The notes under the pieces: generated by a model | Told to the model about the DNA's origin: nothing | Database searches by the model: none | Seen by the model: the letters and a program-made list of their open reading frames with translations, nothing else | In this document: piece after piece, positions 36,659-47,054 of the stretch | How positions within the stretch are numbered: position 1 is the first letter of the stretch | Layout of the letters: each line of letters opens with the position of its first letter | Assembly (NCBI RefSeq): GCF_009933135.1 | Contig: NZ_MAEH01000012.1 | Coordinates: forward strand, 151,276 to 215,275 | Origin: Candidatus Enterococcus leclercqii | GTDB lineage: Bacteria > Bacillota > Bacilli > Lactobacillales > Enterococcaceae | Reading direction: 5' to 3' | DNA length: 64,000 nt | Program-made: the position numbers and the translations under genes

Positions 36659-38029
36659 TTGGCAAAAGCAGGTTCGAGAATTCGCAACTGGTTCTCCGGA
36701 GAAGACATCTCTTTTTCATTCATCGTTTCACTGGTAGTTCCGGTAATCATCGATCAATTCTTTTTGGTCAGTTTCAACTTTATCAACACTGCGATGATCT
36801 CTTCATCCGGTGCTGAAGCAGTCAGTGCTGTGAATATGGTCGGCTCTCTTCATTATTTTATGGTTCAGATTTTTGCTGCTGTCGGTCTCGGAGGAACGGT
36901 AGTAATCGCGCAATATTACGGCCGTAAAAACTTTCGTGAAATGGGCCAGATGGCAGCTAGCACTGTCTTCGGCTGTATTGCTATGGCCTTGATATTGACA
37001 GCAGCTTTTCTCATTTTAAGAGATCCCGTATTGGGGCTGCTCTTTGGAAAAGCCACTCCTGCCGTGATGAACAACGCCAAAATCTATATGACTGGTTTAT
37101 TGATCAGTTATCCAATGCAAGCTGTGGTCGAAGGTACCAATGGCAGCCTTCGCGGAATTGGTCGAACCAAAGCTTCTCTGAAACTTTCCCTTTTGATGAA
37201 CGCCCTTTATATTCTCGGCAACGTCATCTTTGTCAGCCATTTGGGTCTAGGAGTCAGAGGATTGACCTATTCTTTGAACATCTCTCGCTTTCTCGCTGTC
37301 TTTTTCGCTATTTATACCTTGTATGCCAATCGTGAACTGCTGAATATTCGGCGCCAGTATTTTCGTCAGCCCTCTTTCACCAAGATTCGTCATATCATTA
37401 CGATTTCGATCCCTTTTGCTACCGAATCGCTGGTTTTCAATGGTGGCAAAATCATCATGCAGATTTTGATTGTTTCTTTGGGAACGCAAAATATCGCTGC
37501 CAATGCCATTGCTGTCAGTTGGGTACAGTTATCGGAAATTATTCCTTCCGCACTGAGCACTTCTTTGGTGCCCATCGTGGGTCAGTGTATCGGCCGTGAC
37601 AATATCAAAGATGCCCGTAAGCTGACAAAATCTTTTGTGCTGTTGGGCTGCACCGCTTTTCTAACAGTGGATCTCCTACTGTTGCCATTTTTTAATGTTG
37701 GTATGAGTTTATTCAATCCACCAGCCGGTGTTCTGCCTTTGATTTTTCAAATTTTCTTGATCTATATTGTCACCCACTTTTTATTCTGGTCGATTAGCTT
37801 TATTCTGCCTGCTGCATTGCGGGCGGCCGGCGATGCAAAATTTACCACTGCGGTCTCTCTGCTTTCCATGTGGCTTTATCGGATTGGTATGGGCTACTTT
37901 TTTGGAATCTATCTGGGCTATGGACTGTTGGGACTTTTTGCTGTTACCTGTTCAGAATGGGCACTGCGGGGAACGATCTTTTACTTGCGTTTTCGGGGAA
38001 ATAAATGGTATGCCAATAAATTGATTTAA
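36659..38029 (+). CDS. MATE family multidrug/Na+ antiporter
   Basis: The 456-residue protein has about twelve membrane segments in two halves, with MATE features such as MISSSGAEAVSAVNMVGSL in the first half and NAIAVSWVQLSEIIPSALST in the second. Family members exchange cations for organic drugs or metabolites. The TTG start at 36659 follows AAAGCAGG by about 9 nt. It is followed by its own terminator. The substrate is unknown. Confidence 0.9.
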   Translation: MAKAGSRIRNWFSGEDISFSFIVSLVVPVIIDQFFLVSFNFINTAMISSSGAEAVSAVNMVGSLHYFMVQIFAAVGLGGTVVIAQYYGRKNFREMGQMAASTVFGCIAMALILTAAFLILRDPVLGLLFGKATPAVMNNAKIYMTGLLISYPMQAVVEGTNGSLRGIGRTKASLKLSLLMNALYILGNVIFVSHLGLGVRGLTYSLNISRFLAVFFAIYTLYANRELLNIRRQYFRQPSFTKIRHIITISIPFATESLVFNGGKIIMQILIVSLGTQNIAANAIAVSWVQLSEIIPSALSTSLVPIVGQCIGRDNIKDARKLTKSFVLLGCTAFLTVDLLLLPFFNVGMSLFNPPAGVLPLIFQIFLIYIVTHFLFWSISFILPAALRAAGDAKFTTAVSLLSMWLYRIGMGYFFGIYLGYGLLGLFAVTCSEWALRGTIFYLRFRGNKWYANKLI

Positions 38030-38036
38030 CTCTATT

Positions 38037-38070
38037 ACCGGTCTCATGCAAACTTGCATAGGCCGGTTTT
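38037..38070 (+). terminator. Terminator of the MATE gene
   Basis: ACCGG and CCGGT enclose an inner ATGCA/TTGCAT helix and are followed by TTTT. Confidence 0.65.
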
Positions 38071-38191
38071 CAGTTGACTATTTCCCTCTTTGTTCGTAAA
38101 GTGGTCTTAATTACCGCTTTTTTTTATTTCAATCAAACAAAAACGGCTGACCATTACCCGTCAGCCCTATATTTCAGGAGGCAGATCAAGC

Positions 38192-40204
38192 ATGGAAGAA
38201 CAGTCGAAACATCCCCATCTGCATAAGATTTCTTTTGCAGGTCTATTGGTAGCAATGGGGGTCGTCTATGGAGATATTGGAACCAGTCCGCTATACGTGA
38301 TGAAAGCCATCGTAGAAGAAAACGGTGGTCTAGCATCTATTGACCCCGATTTTATCCTTGGTGCCGTGTCACTGATCTTCTGGACACTGACATTCTTGAC
38401 TACTATCAAATATGTCGTGATTGCCCTACGAGCCGATAATCACGGCGAAGGTGGTATTTTTTCTTTGTATACGCTGGTACGCAAACAAGGAAAGTTCCTA
38501 ATCATTCCTGCCATGATCGGCGGGGCAGCCTTACTGGCAGATGGCGTCTTGACACCGGCAGTCACTGTTACCACCGCGATTGAAGGCCTGCGAGGAATTC
38601 CGGAATTTTTTGATCGTTTCGGTATGAATCAAAACATCATCGTCGGCATCACATTGGTCATTTTATTAATATTGTTTTCTATGCAACGTTTTGGAACCGA
38701 TCTGGTGGGGAAAGCCTTTGGGCCGGTGATGTTTCTTTGGTTCAGCTTTTTAGGTATTATGGGCATCGTCAACTTTAGTCAGGACCTCAGCGTAATCCGG
38801 GCTTTGAATCCATATTACGCAGTGAAGCTGTTGTTTTCTGCTGAAAACCATCTGGGAATCTTCATTCTAGGGAACATTTTTTTGGCAACTACCGGGGCAG
38901 AGGCCTTGTATTCTGACATGGGTCATGTAGGTAAACGCAACATCCACGTCAGTTGGCCTTATGTAAAAATTTGTTTGATGCTTAATTATTTGGGGCAAGC
39001 AGCCTGGCTGACCAGCGTCTACCAAGAGGCTGATATGCAAGCCATCGAACAATTGAACCCTTTCTTTCGGATGTTGCCTGACGGGTGGATGGTAATTGGT
39101 GTCGGTTTTGCTACAATTGCCGCTGTCATCGCTTCACAAGCGCTGATTTCAGGTTCCTTCACCTTGGTTTCCGAAGCCATCAAATTAAAACTATTGCCGC
39201 GTATGAGAATCTTATACCCAGGAAAAACTATCGGCCAAATGTACATTCCTCTGGTCAACAGCCTCCTTTGGGCCGCTTGTTCACTAGTGGTTATTACCTT
39301 CCGTACCTCTTCTCATATGGAAGCAGCCTATGGATTGTCCATCACGGTCACTATGCTGATGACAACCTTCTTATTGTTCTTCTTTATGAAAGAACGAGGC
39401 CACTCTATCGCTGTTTCTTTATTGATTACTTTGTTTTTTGGCACCATCGAGTCGGTCTTCTTCATCTCCAGCGCCGTGAAATTCTTCCATGGCGGCTTTG
39501 TGGCAGTATTAATCGCCTTAGCTATTCTCTTTGTCATGGTTATCTGGGAATGGGGCAATCTTATCGAGGAAAGCGTTTCAGAAGAAGCAGACTTGCGGGA
39601 TTATTTACCACAGCTCACTAATTTGCGCAACGATAAATCTCTGCCGGTTTATCAAACCAATGTCGTCTTTTTAGTCCCCCGTATCAACGGCGACAATATT
39701 GAACGGCAATTCATCTATTCTATCTTGGACAAACGACCAAAACGAGCAGAAGCTTATTGGTTCGTCAATGTGGAAGTCACCGATGAACCTTACACACAAG
39801 AATATGAAATCGATACGATGGGCACCGATTTTGTCATCAAAGTAAAACTGTTTTTAGGATTTCGTGTGGAGCAAGAAGTCAACGTCTATATTCGTCAAAT
39901 CATCCACGACTTGATGAAAACCGGCCGTATCCCACGACAACCACAAAAGTATTCCATCACTCCTGGTCGTAGTGTCGGTGATTTCCAATTTGTTCTGATT
40001 CAAAAAGAGCTTTCCAACAACACTGTTATCAGCAAATGGGAACGACAAGTCATTCAAGCCAAGCTCTTTATCAAACGACACACCATGTCACCAGAAAACT
40101 GGTTTGGCTTGGAATACAGCGACGTCTTATATGAAACCGTGCCATTAGTGATTGGCGCTCCCAGAAAGACCCGATTGGTGGAACGAACAAGTAAGGATAT
40201 GTAA
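38192..40204 (+). CDS. kup: Kup-type potassium uptake protein
   Basis: The 670-residue protein begins its first membrane segment with VVYGDIGTSPLYVMKA, the Kup signature, and follows with GGIFSLYTL and GGAALLADGVLTPAVTV. Twelve membrane segments to about residue 440 precede a cytoplasmic domain that ends near 670. It imports K+ with H+. ATG 38192 has AGGAGGCAGATC upstream. A hairpin GGCTGAC/GTCAGCC lies just before the ribosome site; no c-di-AMP riboswitch was recognised. Confidence 0.96.
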   Translation: MEEQSKHPHLHKISFAGLLVAMGVVYGDIGTSPLYVMKAIVEENGGLASIDPDFILGAVSLIFWTLTFLTTIKYVVIALRADNHGEGGIFSLYTLVRKQGKFLIIPAMIGGAALLADGVLTPAVTVTTAIEGLRGIPEFFDRFGMNQNIIVGITLVILLILFSMQRFGTDLVGKAFGPVMFLWFSFLGIMGIVNFSQDLSVIRALNPYYAVKLLFSAENHLGIFILGNIFLATTGAEALYSDMGHVGKRNIHVSWPYVKICLMLNYLGQAAWLTSVYQEADMQAIEQLNPFFRMLPDGWMVIGVGFATIAAVIASQALISGSFTLVSEAIKLKLLPRMRILYPGKTIGQMYIPLVNSLLWAACSLVVITFRTSSHMEAAYGLSITVTMLMTTFLLFFFMKERGHSIAVSLLITLFFGTIESVFFISSAVKFFHGGFVAVLIALAILFVMVIWEWGNLIEESVSEEADLRDYLPQLTNLRNDKSLPVYQTNVVFLVPRINGDNIERQFIYSILDKRPKRAEAYWFVNVEVTDEPYTQEYEIDTMGTDFVIKVKLFLGFRVEQEVNVYIRQIIHDLMKTGRIPRQPQKYSITPGRSVGDFQFVLIQKELSNNTVISKWERQVIQAKLFIKRHTMSPENWFGLEYSDVLYETVPLVIGAPRKTRLVERTSKDM

Positions 40205-40249
40205 CAAAGCGTCTCTTTTCCTAAGTTAGCCATCCATATCAATACGATC

Positions 40250-40303
40250 AAAAGCAGCAGGACTGCTGACGGTTTACACCCGCATACAGTCCTGCTGCTT
40301 TTT
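40250..40303. terminator. Bidirectional terminator between kup and gtfA
   Basis: AAAAGCAGCAGGACTG (40250-40265) and CAGTCCTGCTGCTTTT (40287-40302) are perfect complements serving both convergent transcripts. Confidence 0.92.
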
Positions 40304-40332
40304 TAGGTGGATTACTTTTTTCGAGCTTCTTC

Positions 40333-41769
40333 TTAAAAGACACGATTTCCGTTTTCACTAATAGTAAATGTCTTCGACACCAAATCAGCATTTAAAACAG
40401 CCTGTATCCCCTCTTTACCTGTTCTGACAATCACCAGCTCACTAGGACTCGGCGTCTTCACCTGGATTTCTCCCGCCAAGTCAAAAGCTGGACTGGTATT
40501 ACGAAAGCGCAGCAAGTCAAACAGTGCTTTGACTACTGGTCGCTCAGTCTCCTCAGCAATTTCTGCTAGACTATAATAATGACGGTTGATGTTGCGGCCT
40601 TCTTTGGTAGTTTCCAACAATTGAATATCATTTTTCCCCGCTAAAAGTCCTACATAATAAATTTGCGGGATTCCTGGTGCAAAGCATTGAATCGCCCGCG
40701 CCAAAAGATAGCTGGCATCATCGTCTCCCAGCGCACTGTAGTAAGTGCTGTTGATCTGATAGATATCCAGATTGTTGTAGCTGGCCGAAGAGTAAACCTT
40801 CTTGACGTTGGCTCCTACTTCATAAAGTTTTTCGGAGGTATAGTCCAGCTCTTCTTGTGTCAGCAAATCTCTGGCATCCACCACACCGATACCATCATGG
40901 GTGTCCAACGTCGTGAATTGTTTCATGGGACTCAAGGCAAGCCATTTAGCCAGACGATCGCTGCGACCACTGTACAAAGCATGTAAAGTCAGCATTGACA
41001 GCGCGAAATCATAGATGAAATAGTCGTGGTCTGCAATTTTCATTTGAATCGAATAATGCTCATGGATTTCCGGCAAAAGCTGAATCTCGTATTTTGCTGC
41101 TTCATCACGAACCTCTTCCAGCAATTCCCAGATCTCCGGCTCTACAAAGAAATCATTGGTATCTAATTTTTTTATCGCATAGGCAAAAGCATCCAGACGA
41201 ATCAGTGAACAGCCATGCTTGGCCATGTCCTTCAAGGTATCACGGATAAATTGTTTAGTCACAGCTTTGGTCACGTCCAAATCAATCTGCTCTTCCCCAA
41301 ACGTATTCCAGACCAATGTCTTCTCCCCGTCTTCAAAGACCAGCTCTTGAAAAGGGGCTTTATCTTTGCGTTTGTAGATCAAGTCGATGTCAGCTTGCGT
41401 TGGCCGGCCCTCGGGAAAGAACTCGTGTACTTGGATAAACATCTCTTTATAAGGTGAGCTTTCATGGTGAGTTTTGAAGTCTTGAAAATACTCGGATTCG
41501 CGGGAGATATGGTTAATCATGAAGTCAAACATCAGGTAGTACTCTTCTCCTAGGGCTTCAATTTCTTCCCATGTCCCAAAAACGGGATCGACAACCCGGT
41601 AATCACTAGGAGCAAATCCTCGGTCCCCGGTAGAAGGAAAGAATGGTAACAGGTGAACACCTCCCACAACTCCTTGCAAGTGATCTGTCAAAACTTTCTT
41701 CAATTCTTTCAAATCACTTCCCAAACTGTCGGCATAAGTGATTAGCATGGCTTGGTTTTTAATGTTCAT
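40333..41769 (-). CDS. gtfA: Sucrose phosphorylase
   Basis: The 478-residue GH13_18 protein closely follows Streptococcus mutans Gtf[12 protein letters not shown] at the start, [31 protein letters not shown] with the nucleophile Asp, LLPEIHEHY with the acid/base Glu, and [11 protein letters not shown]. It splits sucrose with phosphate into glucose-1-phosphate and fructose. Some relatives act on glucosylglycerate or sucrose-6-phosphate, so the substrate is probable, not certain. ATG 41769 follows AGAGGAATAGCT. It is the last gene of the msm-like operon. Confidence 0.93.
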   Translation of the reverse strand: MNIKNQAMLITYADSLGSDLKELKKVLTDHLQGVVGGVHLLPFFPSTGDRGFAPSDYRVVDPVFGTWEEIEALGEEYYLMFDFMINHISRESEYFQDFKTHHESSPYKEMFIQVHEFFPEGRPTQADIDLIYKRKDKAPFQELVFEDGEKTLVWNTFGEEQIDLDVTKAVTKQFIRDTLKDMAKHGCSLIRLDAFAYAIKKLDTNDFFVEPEIWELLEEVRDEAAKYEIQLLPEIHEHYSIQMKIADHDYFIYDFALSMLTLHALYSGRSDRLAKWLALSPMKQFTTLDTHDGIGVVDARDLLTQEELDYTSEKLYEVGANVKKVYSSASYNNLDIYQINSTYYSALGDDDASYLLARAIQCFAPGIPQIYYVGLLAGKNDIQLLETTKEGRNINRHYYSLAEIAEETERPVVKALFDLLRFRNTSPAFDLAGEIQVKTPSPSELVIVRTGKEGIQAVLNADLVSKTFTISENGNRVF

Positions 41770-41837
41770 AGCTATTCCTCTTTTCACAAGCAGGCGACTG
41801 CTGTCCGAATGGTTATCAGAACTGCCGCCGCCTGCTG

Positions 41838-43532
41838 TTAATAATTTGTTGTAACCAAAGCTTCATAAGGACGCAGAAGATAATTTCCAGAAGCTTTCTT
41901 TTCAGGAAAATCCTCATAATTACCTAATACCCGCTTTTCAAAAGCTGCCGGCAGCTTAAAAGCTATCAAACGGTCACTGTTGTTGATTGCAATTGTCAAA
42001 CCCTTGCCATCTGGCAACAGTCGTTGATAGGCAATGATTTCATCTGTAGTGTCCGACAAGGGAGCAAACAGACCGTACACCACCGCTTCTTTGTAGTCTT
42101 TATCTTTCCGAAGAGCCGTTAATTTCCGGTAATAATTCAGCACCGAATACGGATCAGGCGATTCCGACTCCGCATTCAATGAGACATAGTTTGGATTGAC
42201 CCTCAGCCACGTCTTTTCCGCATCCGAAAATCCCGCGTTTTCACTATCGTTCCATTGCATCGGTGTACGAGAATTGTCACGACTACGACGGTTCATGGCA
42301 GCCAAAGACTCGCCTTCACTCAAGCCTGCCAATATCCCCCGCTGGTATTGATCATAAGTAGCCACATCATCGTACTCGTCAATACTAGTCATCTCGATAT
42401 TGGACATCCCCAACTCCTGTCCTTGGTAGATAAACGGTGTCCCCCGCAAAAGCATAAACAACGTGGCAAGCATTTTTTTAGCAGTGTCATTATTTTCAGC
42501 AGCCGGTAGATACTTACTGATAGAGCGCGGCTGATCGTGATTTTCCAGATATAAGGCTCCCCAGCCAGCGCTTTGGGTCACTAGCTGGCTGTCAAAAATA
42601 TTTTCCCGCAACTGTTGCCAAGTCCAGCCACTAGGTTTAAACCACTCCCCAGTAACAGGCACGTCAATATCGGTGTAACTAAAGTCAAAGACCATTGAAT
42701 AATACCCCTCCGGACCTATGTATTCCGACAAACGCTCTGCCGGCACATTGGCTTCTGCGACGGTCATCGCATCATGAGGTTTGAAACAACGCTCCTGCAT
42801 TTCTTGCAACCAGACTTCAATTCCCGGCTGATTCAAAATCCAATGACCGATAAATGCCAATCCATCTTCCCCATCGGCTGGCAGCTCACCAAAGACCAGT
42901 CGCTTCTTGATATTTAGGATTGCATCGATCCGAAAGCCCCCTAGTCCTTTATCCAGCCAGTAATTAATCATCCGATAGATTTCTTCTCGCACTTCGGGAT
43001 TTTCCCAATTCAGGTCCGGCTGCTTTTTGGTAAATGCATGAAGATAAAACATGTTTTCTTCCCCTGCCACTTGCGTCCAAGCATTATCGCCGAAATAGGT
43101 TCGCCAATTATTCGGCGGCTGGCCTTCTTGTCCTTCACGGAAAATATAATAATCCCGGTATTTGCTTTTAGGATCGGCTAACGCTTGTTGGAACCATTCA
43201 TGCTCATCAGAGGTATGATTTACCACCAGATCCATCAAAACCTTGATGCCGCGTTTTTCAGCTTCTCTCAACAAGCGATCAAAATCTTCATTGGTACCAA
43301 AACGTTCATCAATTTGATAATAGTCGGCGATATCATAACCGCCATCATCCATTGGTGATTTATAGATAGGACAGATCCAGATGACATCAACCCCCAGCTT
43401 TTCCAAATAAGGCAATCGCTGGATGATGCCGGGCAGATCCCCGACACCGTCTCCGTCGGTATCTTGAAAACTTTTAGGATATATTTGGTAGACCACCGCC
43501 TCTTTCCACCATTCACGTGTTTCAGGTAGCAA
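41838..43532 (-). CDS. GH13_31 alpha-glucosidase (first of the msm-like pair)
   Basis: The 564-residue enzyme has the catalytic triad Asp203 (GGFRIDAIL), Glu260 (TVAEANVP) and Asp333 (ENHDQPR). The residue after the nucleophile is Ala, not Val; in this family Val marks alpha-1,6 and Ala/Thr alpha-1,4 preference, so it is unlikely to be a strict isomaltase. No signal peptide, so it acts on imported sugar. TTG 43532 follows GAGGGGAGAGCC and overlaps the preceding glucosidase gene by 11 bp. Confidence 0.93.
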   Translation of the reverse strand: MLPETREWWKEAVVYQIYPKSFQDTDGDGVGDLPGIIQRLPYLEKLGVDVIWICPIYKSPMDDGGYDIADYYQIDERFGTNEDFDRLLREAEKRGIKVLMDLVVNHTSDEHEWFQQALADPKSKYRDYYIFREGQEGQPPNNWRTYFGDNAWTQVAGEENMFYLHAFTKKQPDLNWENPEVREEIYRMINYWLDKGLGGFRIDAILNIKKRLVFGELPADGEDGLAFIGHWILNQPGIEVWLQEMQERCFKPHDAMTVAEANVPAERLSEYIGPEGYYSMVFDFSYTDIDVPVTGEWFKPSGWTWQQLRENIFDSQLVTQSAGWGALYLENHDQPRSISKYLPAAENNDTAKKMLATLFMLLRGTPFIYQGQELGMSNIEMTSIDEYDDVATYDQYQRGILAGLSEGESLAAMNRRSRDNSRTPMQWNDSENAGFSDAEKTWLRVNPNYVSLNAESESPDPYSVLNYYRKLTALRKDKDYKEAVVYGLFAPLSDTTDEIIAYQRLLPDGKGLTIAINNSDRLIAFKLPAAFEKRVLGNYEDFPEKKASGNYLLRPYEALVTTNY

Positions 43533-45225
43533 GGCTCTCCCCTCCTGTCTCGTACCAGATTACGCTCTGATACGGTTGCAGCTCCCCATAAGCTGTCGTT
43601 TGTATAAACCCTGGCAGGTTATTCAGTAATGGCTCGTTGACAGCTTTTTTTAGCGGAATTTTTTGCATATTTGCCGTTAGATTGGCTACCACTACTAATC
43701 GCTGCCCCTCGCGCTCACGATAATAAGCTACCAGTCCTTTTACCTCTTGCAATACCGGCACCGTTCGACCATAAATCATCAGCGGTGCTAATTTCTCGCT
43801 TTTTCGCAAGCTAGTCATCTTTTTGAAAAAGTTCAACAACGAGTCTGGTTCAGCGGCTTGCCAGGCTACGTTCACCTGCGGATAATTTGGATTAACGGCA
43901 AACCAAGGGGAAACCTCGCTGAATCCGGCAAAGTTGCCAGCGTCCCATTGCATCGGTGTTCGACTATTTTCGCGGCACTCCTGATTGATTTTTGCTAAAG
44001 CTGCTGCCGGTGTGAGACCTCTCAACAGATAATCTCGGTAACTGTTATGGGTTGCCAAATCCAAGTAACCATCAATACTTGTTTTCGGGTAATCCCGCAT
44101 TCCGATTTCTTGGCCTTGGTAGATGACTGGAATTCCCCGCAGGAAAAAGTACATCATACTCCAGGCGGTGATACTGTCAAAACTGATGTCTTTCTGTGGA
44201 ATCAACCGATCGGGCATCCTCGACAAATCGTGATTTTCCAAAAAATTGGTGAAGAAAACTCGATCGTTGGCCAACACTTGCTTTTTGTATAACTTTTGCT
44301 TCAACAGATCTACGAAGGCGGCGGGATCTTGCTGATATTTCTCCTCTTGAATCGTGTAAGGCGTGTGGTAAAAATCAAAAATGCTGGAGAAATACCCATT
44401 GTCTCCGAAATATTCAAGCCACTGATCAGGATCAGGCACGTCCATCTCGGCAATTGTCAGCACATCAGAATCAGCAAAAATTGCCTCTCGCATCTCCTTT
44501 AAAAACTCACCAATCCCACAAGCATTGCGGTATTGTTCCCAAACAGTCGCCAAGCCATCCGGCCCATCTGGCGAGATGATCTTCTCGTCGTAGATTTTCT
44601 TAATGTGGGCAATGGCATCAATCCGAAAACCAGCTACTCCTTGATCCAGCCAGTAGCGAATCATTTCGTATAGTTTCTGACGCAATTTGGGATTCTCCCA
44701 ATTGAGATCCGGCTGTCCTACTGTAAAAAGATGCAGGTAGAACTTATTGTCCGTCCCGGAGATTTTTTCCCAAGCGCTGCCGCCAAACATGGAACGCCAG
44801 TTATTCGGCGGCGCTCCGTTTTCACGGCCTTCTTTGATGACATAATAGTCCGCATACTCGCTATCTAAATCTGCCATAGCCGCCTTGAACCAAGGGTGTT
44901 CAGTAGAGGTATGGTTGATTACCAAATCCATCAAAATCTTGATTCCTTTTTCACCGGCTTTGGCCAGCAACTCGCTAAAATCTTCGTTGCTTCCAAAAGA
45001 TGGATCGATTTGGTAATAGTCAGAAATGTCGTAGCCGTGATCCATCATGGGAGACAAATTGACTGGACTAATCCAAACAACATCCACCCCCAAATCTGTC
45101 AAATGATCCAGGCGCTGCGTGATGCCAGCAATGTCACCAATGCCATCATGATTAGTATCTTGAAAGCTTTTCGGGTAAATCTGATAACCGATGGCTGAGT
45201 GCCACCATTTCATCTTACTTGTCAT
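43522..45225 (-). CDS. GH13_31 alpha-glucosidase (second of the msm-like pair)
   Basis: The 567-residue cytoplasmic enzyme has Asp203 (AGFRIDAIA), Glu260 (TIAEMDVP) and Asp333 (ENHDLSR). As in its neighbour, Ala follows the nucleophile. Near the sugar-binding loop it differs from the neighbour (NLSPMMDHG against YKSPMDDGG), so the two probably split different linkages or chain lengths. ATG 45225 has AAGGAGTAACTT upstream and lies 10 bp after the permease gene, in one operon. Confidence 0.93.
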   Translation of the reverse strand: MTSKMKWWHSAIGYQIYPKSFQDTNHDGIGDIAGITQRLDHLTDLGVDVVWISPVNLSPMMDHGYDISDYYQIDPSFGSNEDFSELLAKAGEKGIKILMDLVINHTSTEHPWFKAAMADLDSEYADYYVIKEGRENGAPPNNWRSMFGGSAWEKISGTDNKFYLHLFTVGQPDLNWENPKLRQKLYEMIRYWLDQGVAGFRIDAIAHIKKIYDEKIISPDGPDGLATVWEQYRNACGIGEFLKEMREAIFADSDVLTIAEMDVPDPDQWLEYFGDNGYFSSIFDFYHTPYTIQEEKYQQDPAAFVDLLKQKLYKKQVLANDRVFFTNFLENHDLSRMPDRLIPQKDISFDSITAWSMMYFFLRGIPVIYQGQEIGMRDYPKTSIDGYLDLATHNSYRDYLLRGLTPAAALAKINQECRENSRTPMQWDAGNFAGFSEVSPWFAVNPNYPQVNVAWQAAEPDSLLNFFKKMTSLRKSEKLAPLMIYGRTVPVLQEVKGLVAYYREREGQRLVVVANLTANMQKIPLKKAVNEPLLNNLPGFIQTTAYGELQPYQSVIWYETGGESLAT

Positions 45226-45235
45226 AAGTTACTCC

Positions 45236-46075
45236 TTATTTCACAGCACCATCAGAGATACCACGGATAATATTTTTCTGCAGCAGTAAAAATAAGATAA
45301 TAATCGGCACAATCGTAATCAGTACTGCTGGGAAAATTAAATCCCACGCATTCCCATACTGTCCTGATTGAATCTTGGCAAAATAGATCGCCAATGTCAG
45401 TGTCTTCTTTTCACCATTGCCAATAACTAAAAACGGTAGTAAATAATCGTTCCAAATCCACATCGCATTCAAAATAATTACTGTCATCGTCGTTGGCCGC
45501 ACCAATGGCATGATGACTTTGAAGTATACTTGGAAAACCGAGGCACCATCAATTATGGCGGCCTCTTCCAAAGCGATGGGAACACTCTTCATAAAGCCGT
45601 GGTATAAGAAAATTGACATACTCATTCCGAAACCACCGTACATCAAAATCAAGCCCAGTGTATTTTTAAGCCCTACATTGTCAAACATATTAATCAATGG
45701 GTACATGACAGCCTGAAATGGAATCAGCATGGAGGAAGTAAAAAACAACAGCATGATGCTAGACACTTTAGACTTGAAACGGACCATCATCCAAGCAACT
45801 GTTGAAGAAACAAACACGATCAAAGCCACAGCAATCACGGTGATAATCACTGTCAAGACGATTGAATTACCCAAGTCAATCTCTTCAATAGCCCGCCGAA
45901 TATAGGTGAAATCAATTTTCTTTGGAAGAGCCAACGGTGTTTTAACAATTTCTGATTGTGACTTGAAGGAGTTGATTAATAAAAAACTGATGGGAAATAA
46001 AGTATAGATGGCCAGCACAGTCAAAATCAGATAACGCAGAAAGCCAAACTTTTTAAACTTACCAACTGATTTCAT
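45236..46075 (-). CDS. Carbohydrate ABC transporter permease (MsmG-type)
   Basis: The 279-residue protein has six membrane segments and the EAA loop EEAAIIDGASVFQVYFKVIMPLV (residues ~180-202) that docks the ATPase. This is the second permease of a sugar importer. Its ATG shares one base with the stop codon of the upstream permease (TAATG), so translation is coupled. Confidence 0.93.
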   Translation of the reverse strand: MKSVGKFKKFGFLRYLILTVLAIYTLFPISFLLINSFKSQSEIVKTPLALPKKIDFTYIRRAIEEIDLGNSIVLTVIITVIAVALIVFVSSTVAWMMVRFKSKVSSIMLLFFTSSMLIPFQAVMYPLINMFDNVGLKNTLGLILMYGGFGMSMSIFLYHGFMKSVPIALEEAAIIDGASVFQVYFKVIMPLVRPTTMTVIILNAMWIWNDYLLPFLVIGNGEKKTLTLAIYFAKIQSGQYGNAWDLIFPAVLITIVPIIILFLLLQKNIIRGISDGAVK

Positions 46076-46968
46076 TACATTTCAACCTCTTTTCGTTTCG
46101 TGATCACAACCTGAGTCAGAGAAACTATTGCGATAATAACAAAGAAAATAACTGCTTCTGCTTGTGCCAAACCATAGTTATTTGAACTGTCTCGCGGTGC
46201 TCGCAATATTTGTAGTGCCAGCATCCGGGTATTGAACTCTCCGTTGGTCAATGCGACGTTGGGATCCAAAAGTTTGAAGCAACCAGATAACACCATGAAA
46301 AAGACAATTGTGAACGACGGCATCAGCATAGGAATTGTGATATTTTTAAATCGCTGCCAAGCGTTGGCTCCATCCATCGCGGCGGCTTCATACAACTCAG
46401 TAGGAATATTATTTAAACCAGTGATATAGATAATCATCATGTAGCCAGACATCTGCCAAGTAACGACCATCAGCATTGCAAACAGATTTTTAGTATTGTC
46501 TTGCGTCATATTGGTCAAAAAACTGATTGGTAATAGCCCATCTGGTCCAAATAAGACTTGTGAGAAAATATTTTCAAAGATGAACAACCAGATAAAACCC
46601 AGTGCCAATCCGCCTAACAAATTGGGAAGGAAAAAAGTTGCACGGAAAAAACCAACTGCTTTTCCAATACTGTTGACTAAAAGTGCCAATCCTAACGCTA
46701 CGACGTTGACAACAACAACCGCTAACAGGGTAAATTTAACTGTATAGAAGAAGGCCTGACGAAAACTTTCACTTTCAAATGCTTTACGATAGTTATCTAA
46801 CCCTACCCAAGCTTCAAACGCATTCCCACCTCCAGCGAAATAGACGCCCCGCCAAGCTGAGAAGGAATAGATCAAACCGATGATAAACGGAATGATTACC
46901 ACACAGGAATACAAGACAACTGCCGGAATCGTGAAGGGAGCAAACCATTTCTTATAGATATTTTTCAT
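46075..46968 (-). CDS. Carbohydrate ABC transporter permease (MsmF-type)
   Basis: The 297-residue protein has six membrane segments and an EAA loop, YEAAAMDGANAWQRFKNI. It forms the import channel with the MsmG-type partner and the binding lipoprotein upstream. No ATPase gene is in the operon, so a shared MsmX-like ATPase is expected from elsewhere. Confidence 0.93.
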   Translation of the reverse strand: MKNIYKKWFAPFTIPAVVLYSCVVIIPFIIGLIYSFSAWRGVYFAGGGNAFEAWVGLDNYRKAFESESFRQAFFYTVKFTLLAVVVVNVVALGLALLVNSIGKAVGFFRATFFLPNLLGGLALGFIWLFIFENIFSQVLFGPDGLLPISFLTNMTQDNTKNLFAMLMVVTWQMSGYMMIIYITGLNNIPTELYEAAAMDGANAWQRFKNITIPMLMPSFTIVFFMVLSGCFKLLDPNVALTNGEFNTRMLALQILRAPRDSSNNYGLAQAEAVIFFVIIAIVSLTQVVITKRKEVEM

Positions 46969-46986
46969 AACTTCTTTCCTCCTATC

Positions 46987-47040
46987 AAAAATCGTCTTTT
47001 ACGAATAACCATTGGAGATTCCTCCGTAAAAGACGATTTT
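46987..47040 (-). terminator. Intercistronic hairpin after the binding-protein gene
   Basis: AAAATCGTCTTTTACG and CGTAAAAGACGATTTT pair perfectly (16 bp) and are followed by TTTTTG on the minus strand. Placed between binding protein and permeases, it probably allows partial termination and gives more binding protein than permease. Confidence 0.75.
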
Positions 47041-47054
47041 GACTCGCTTTAAAC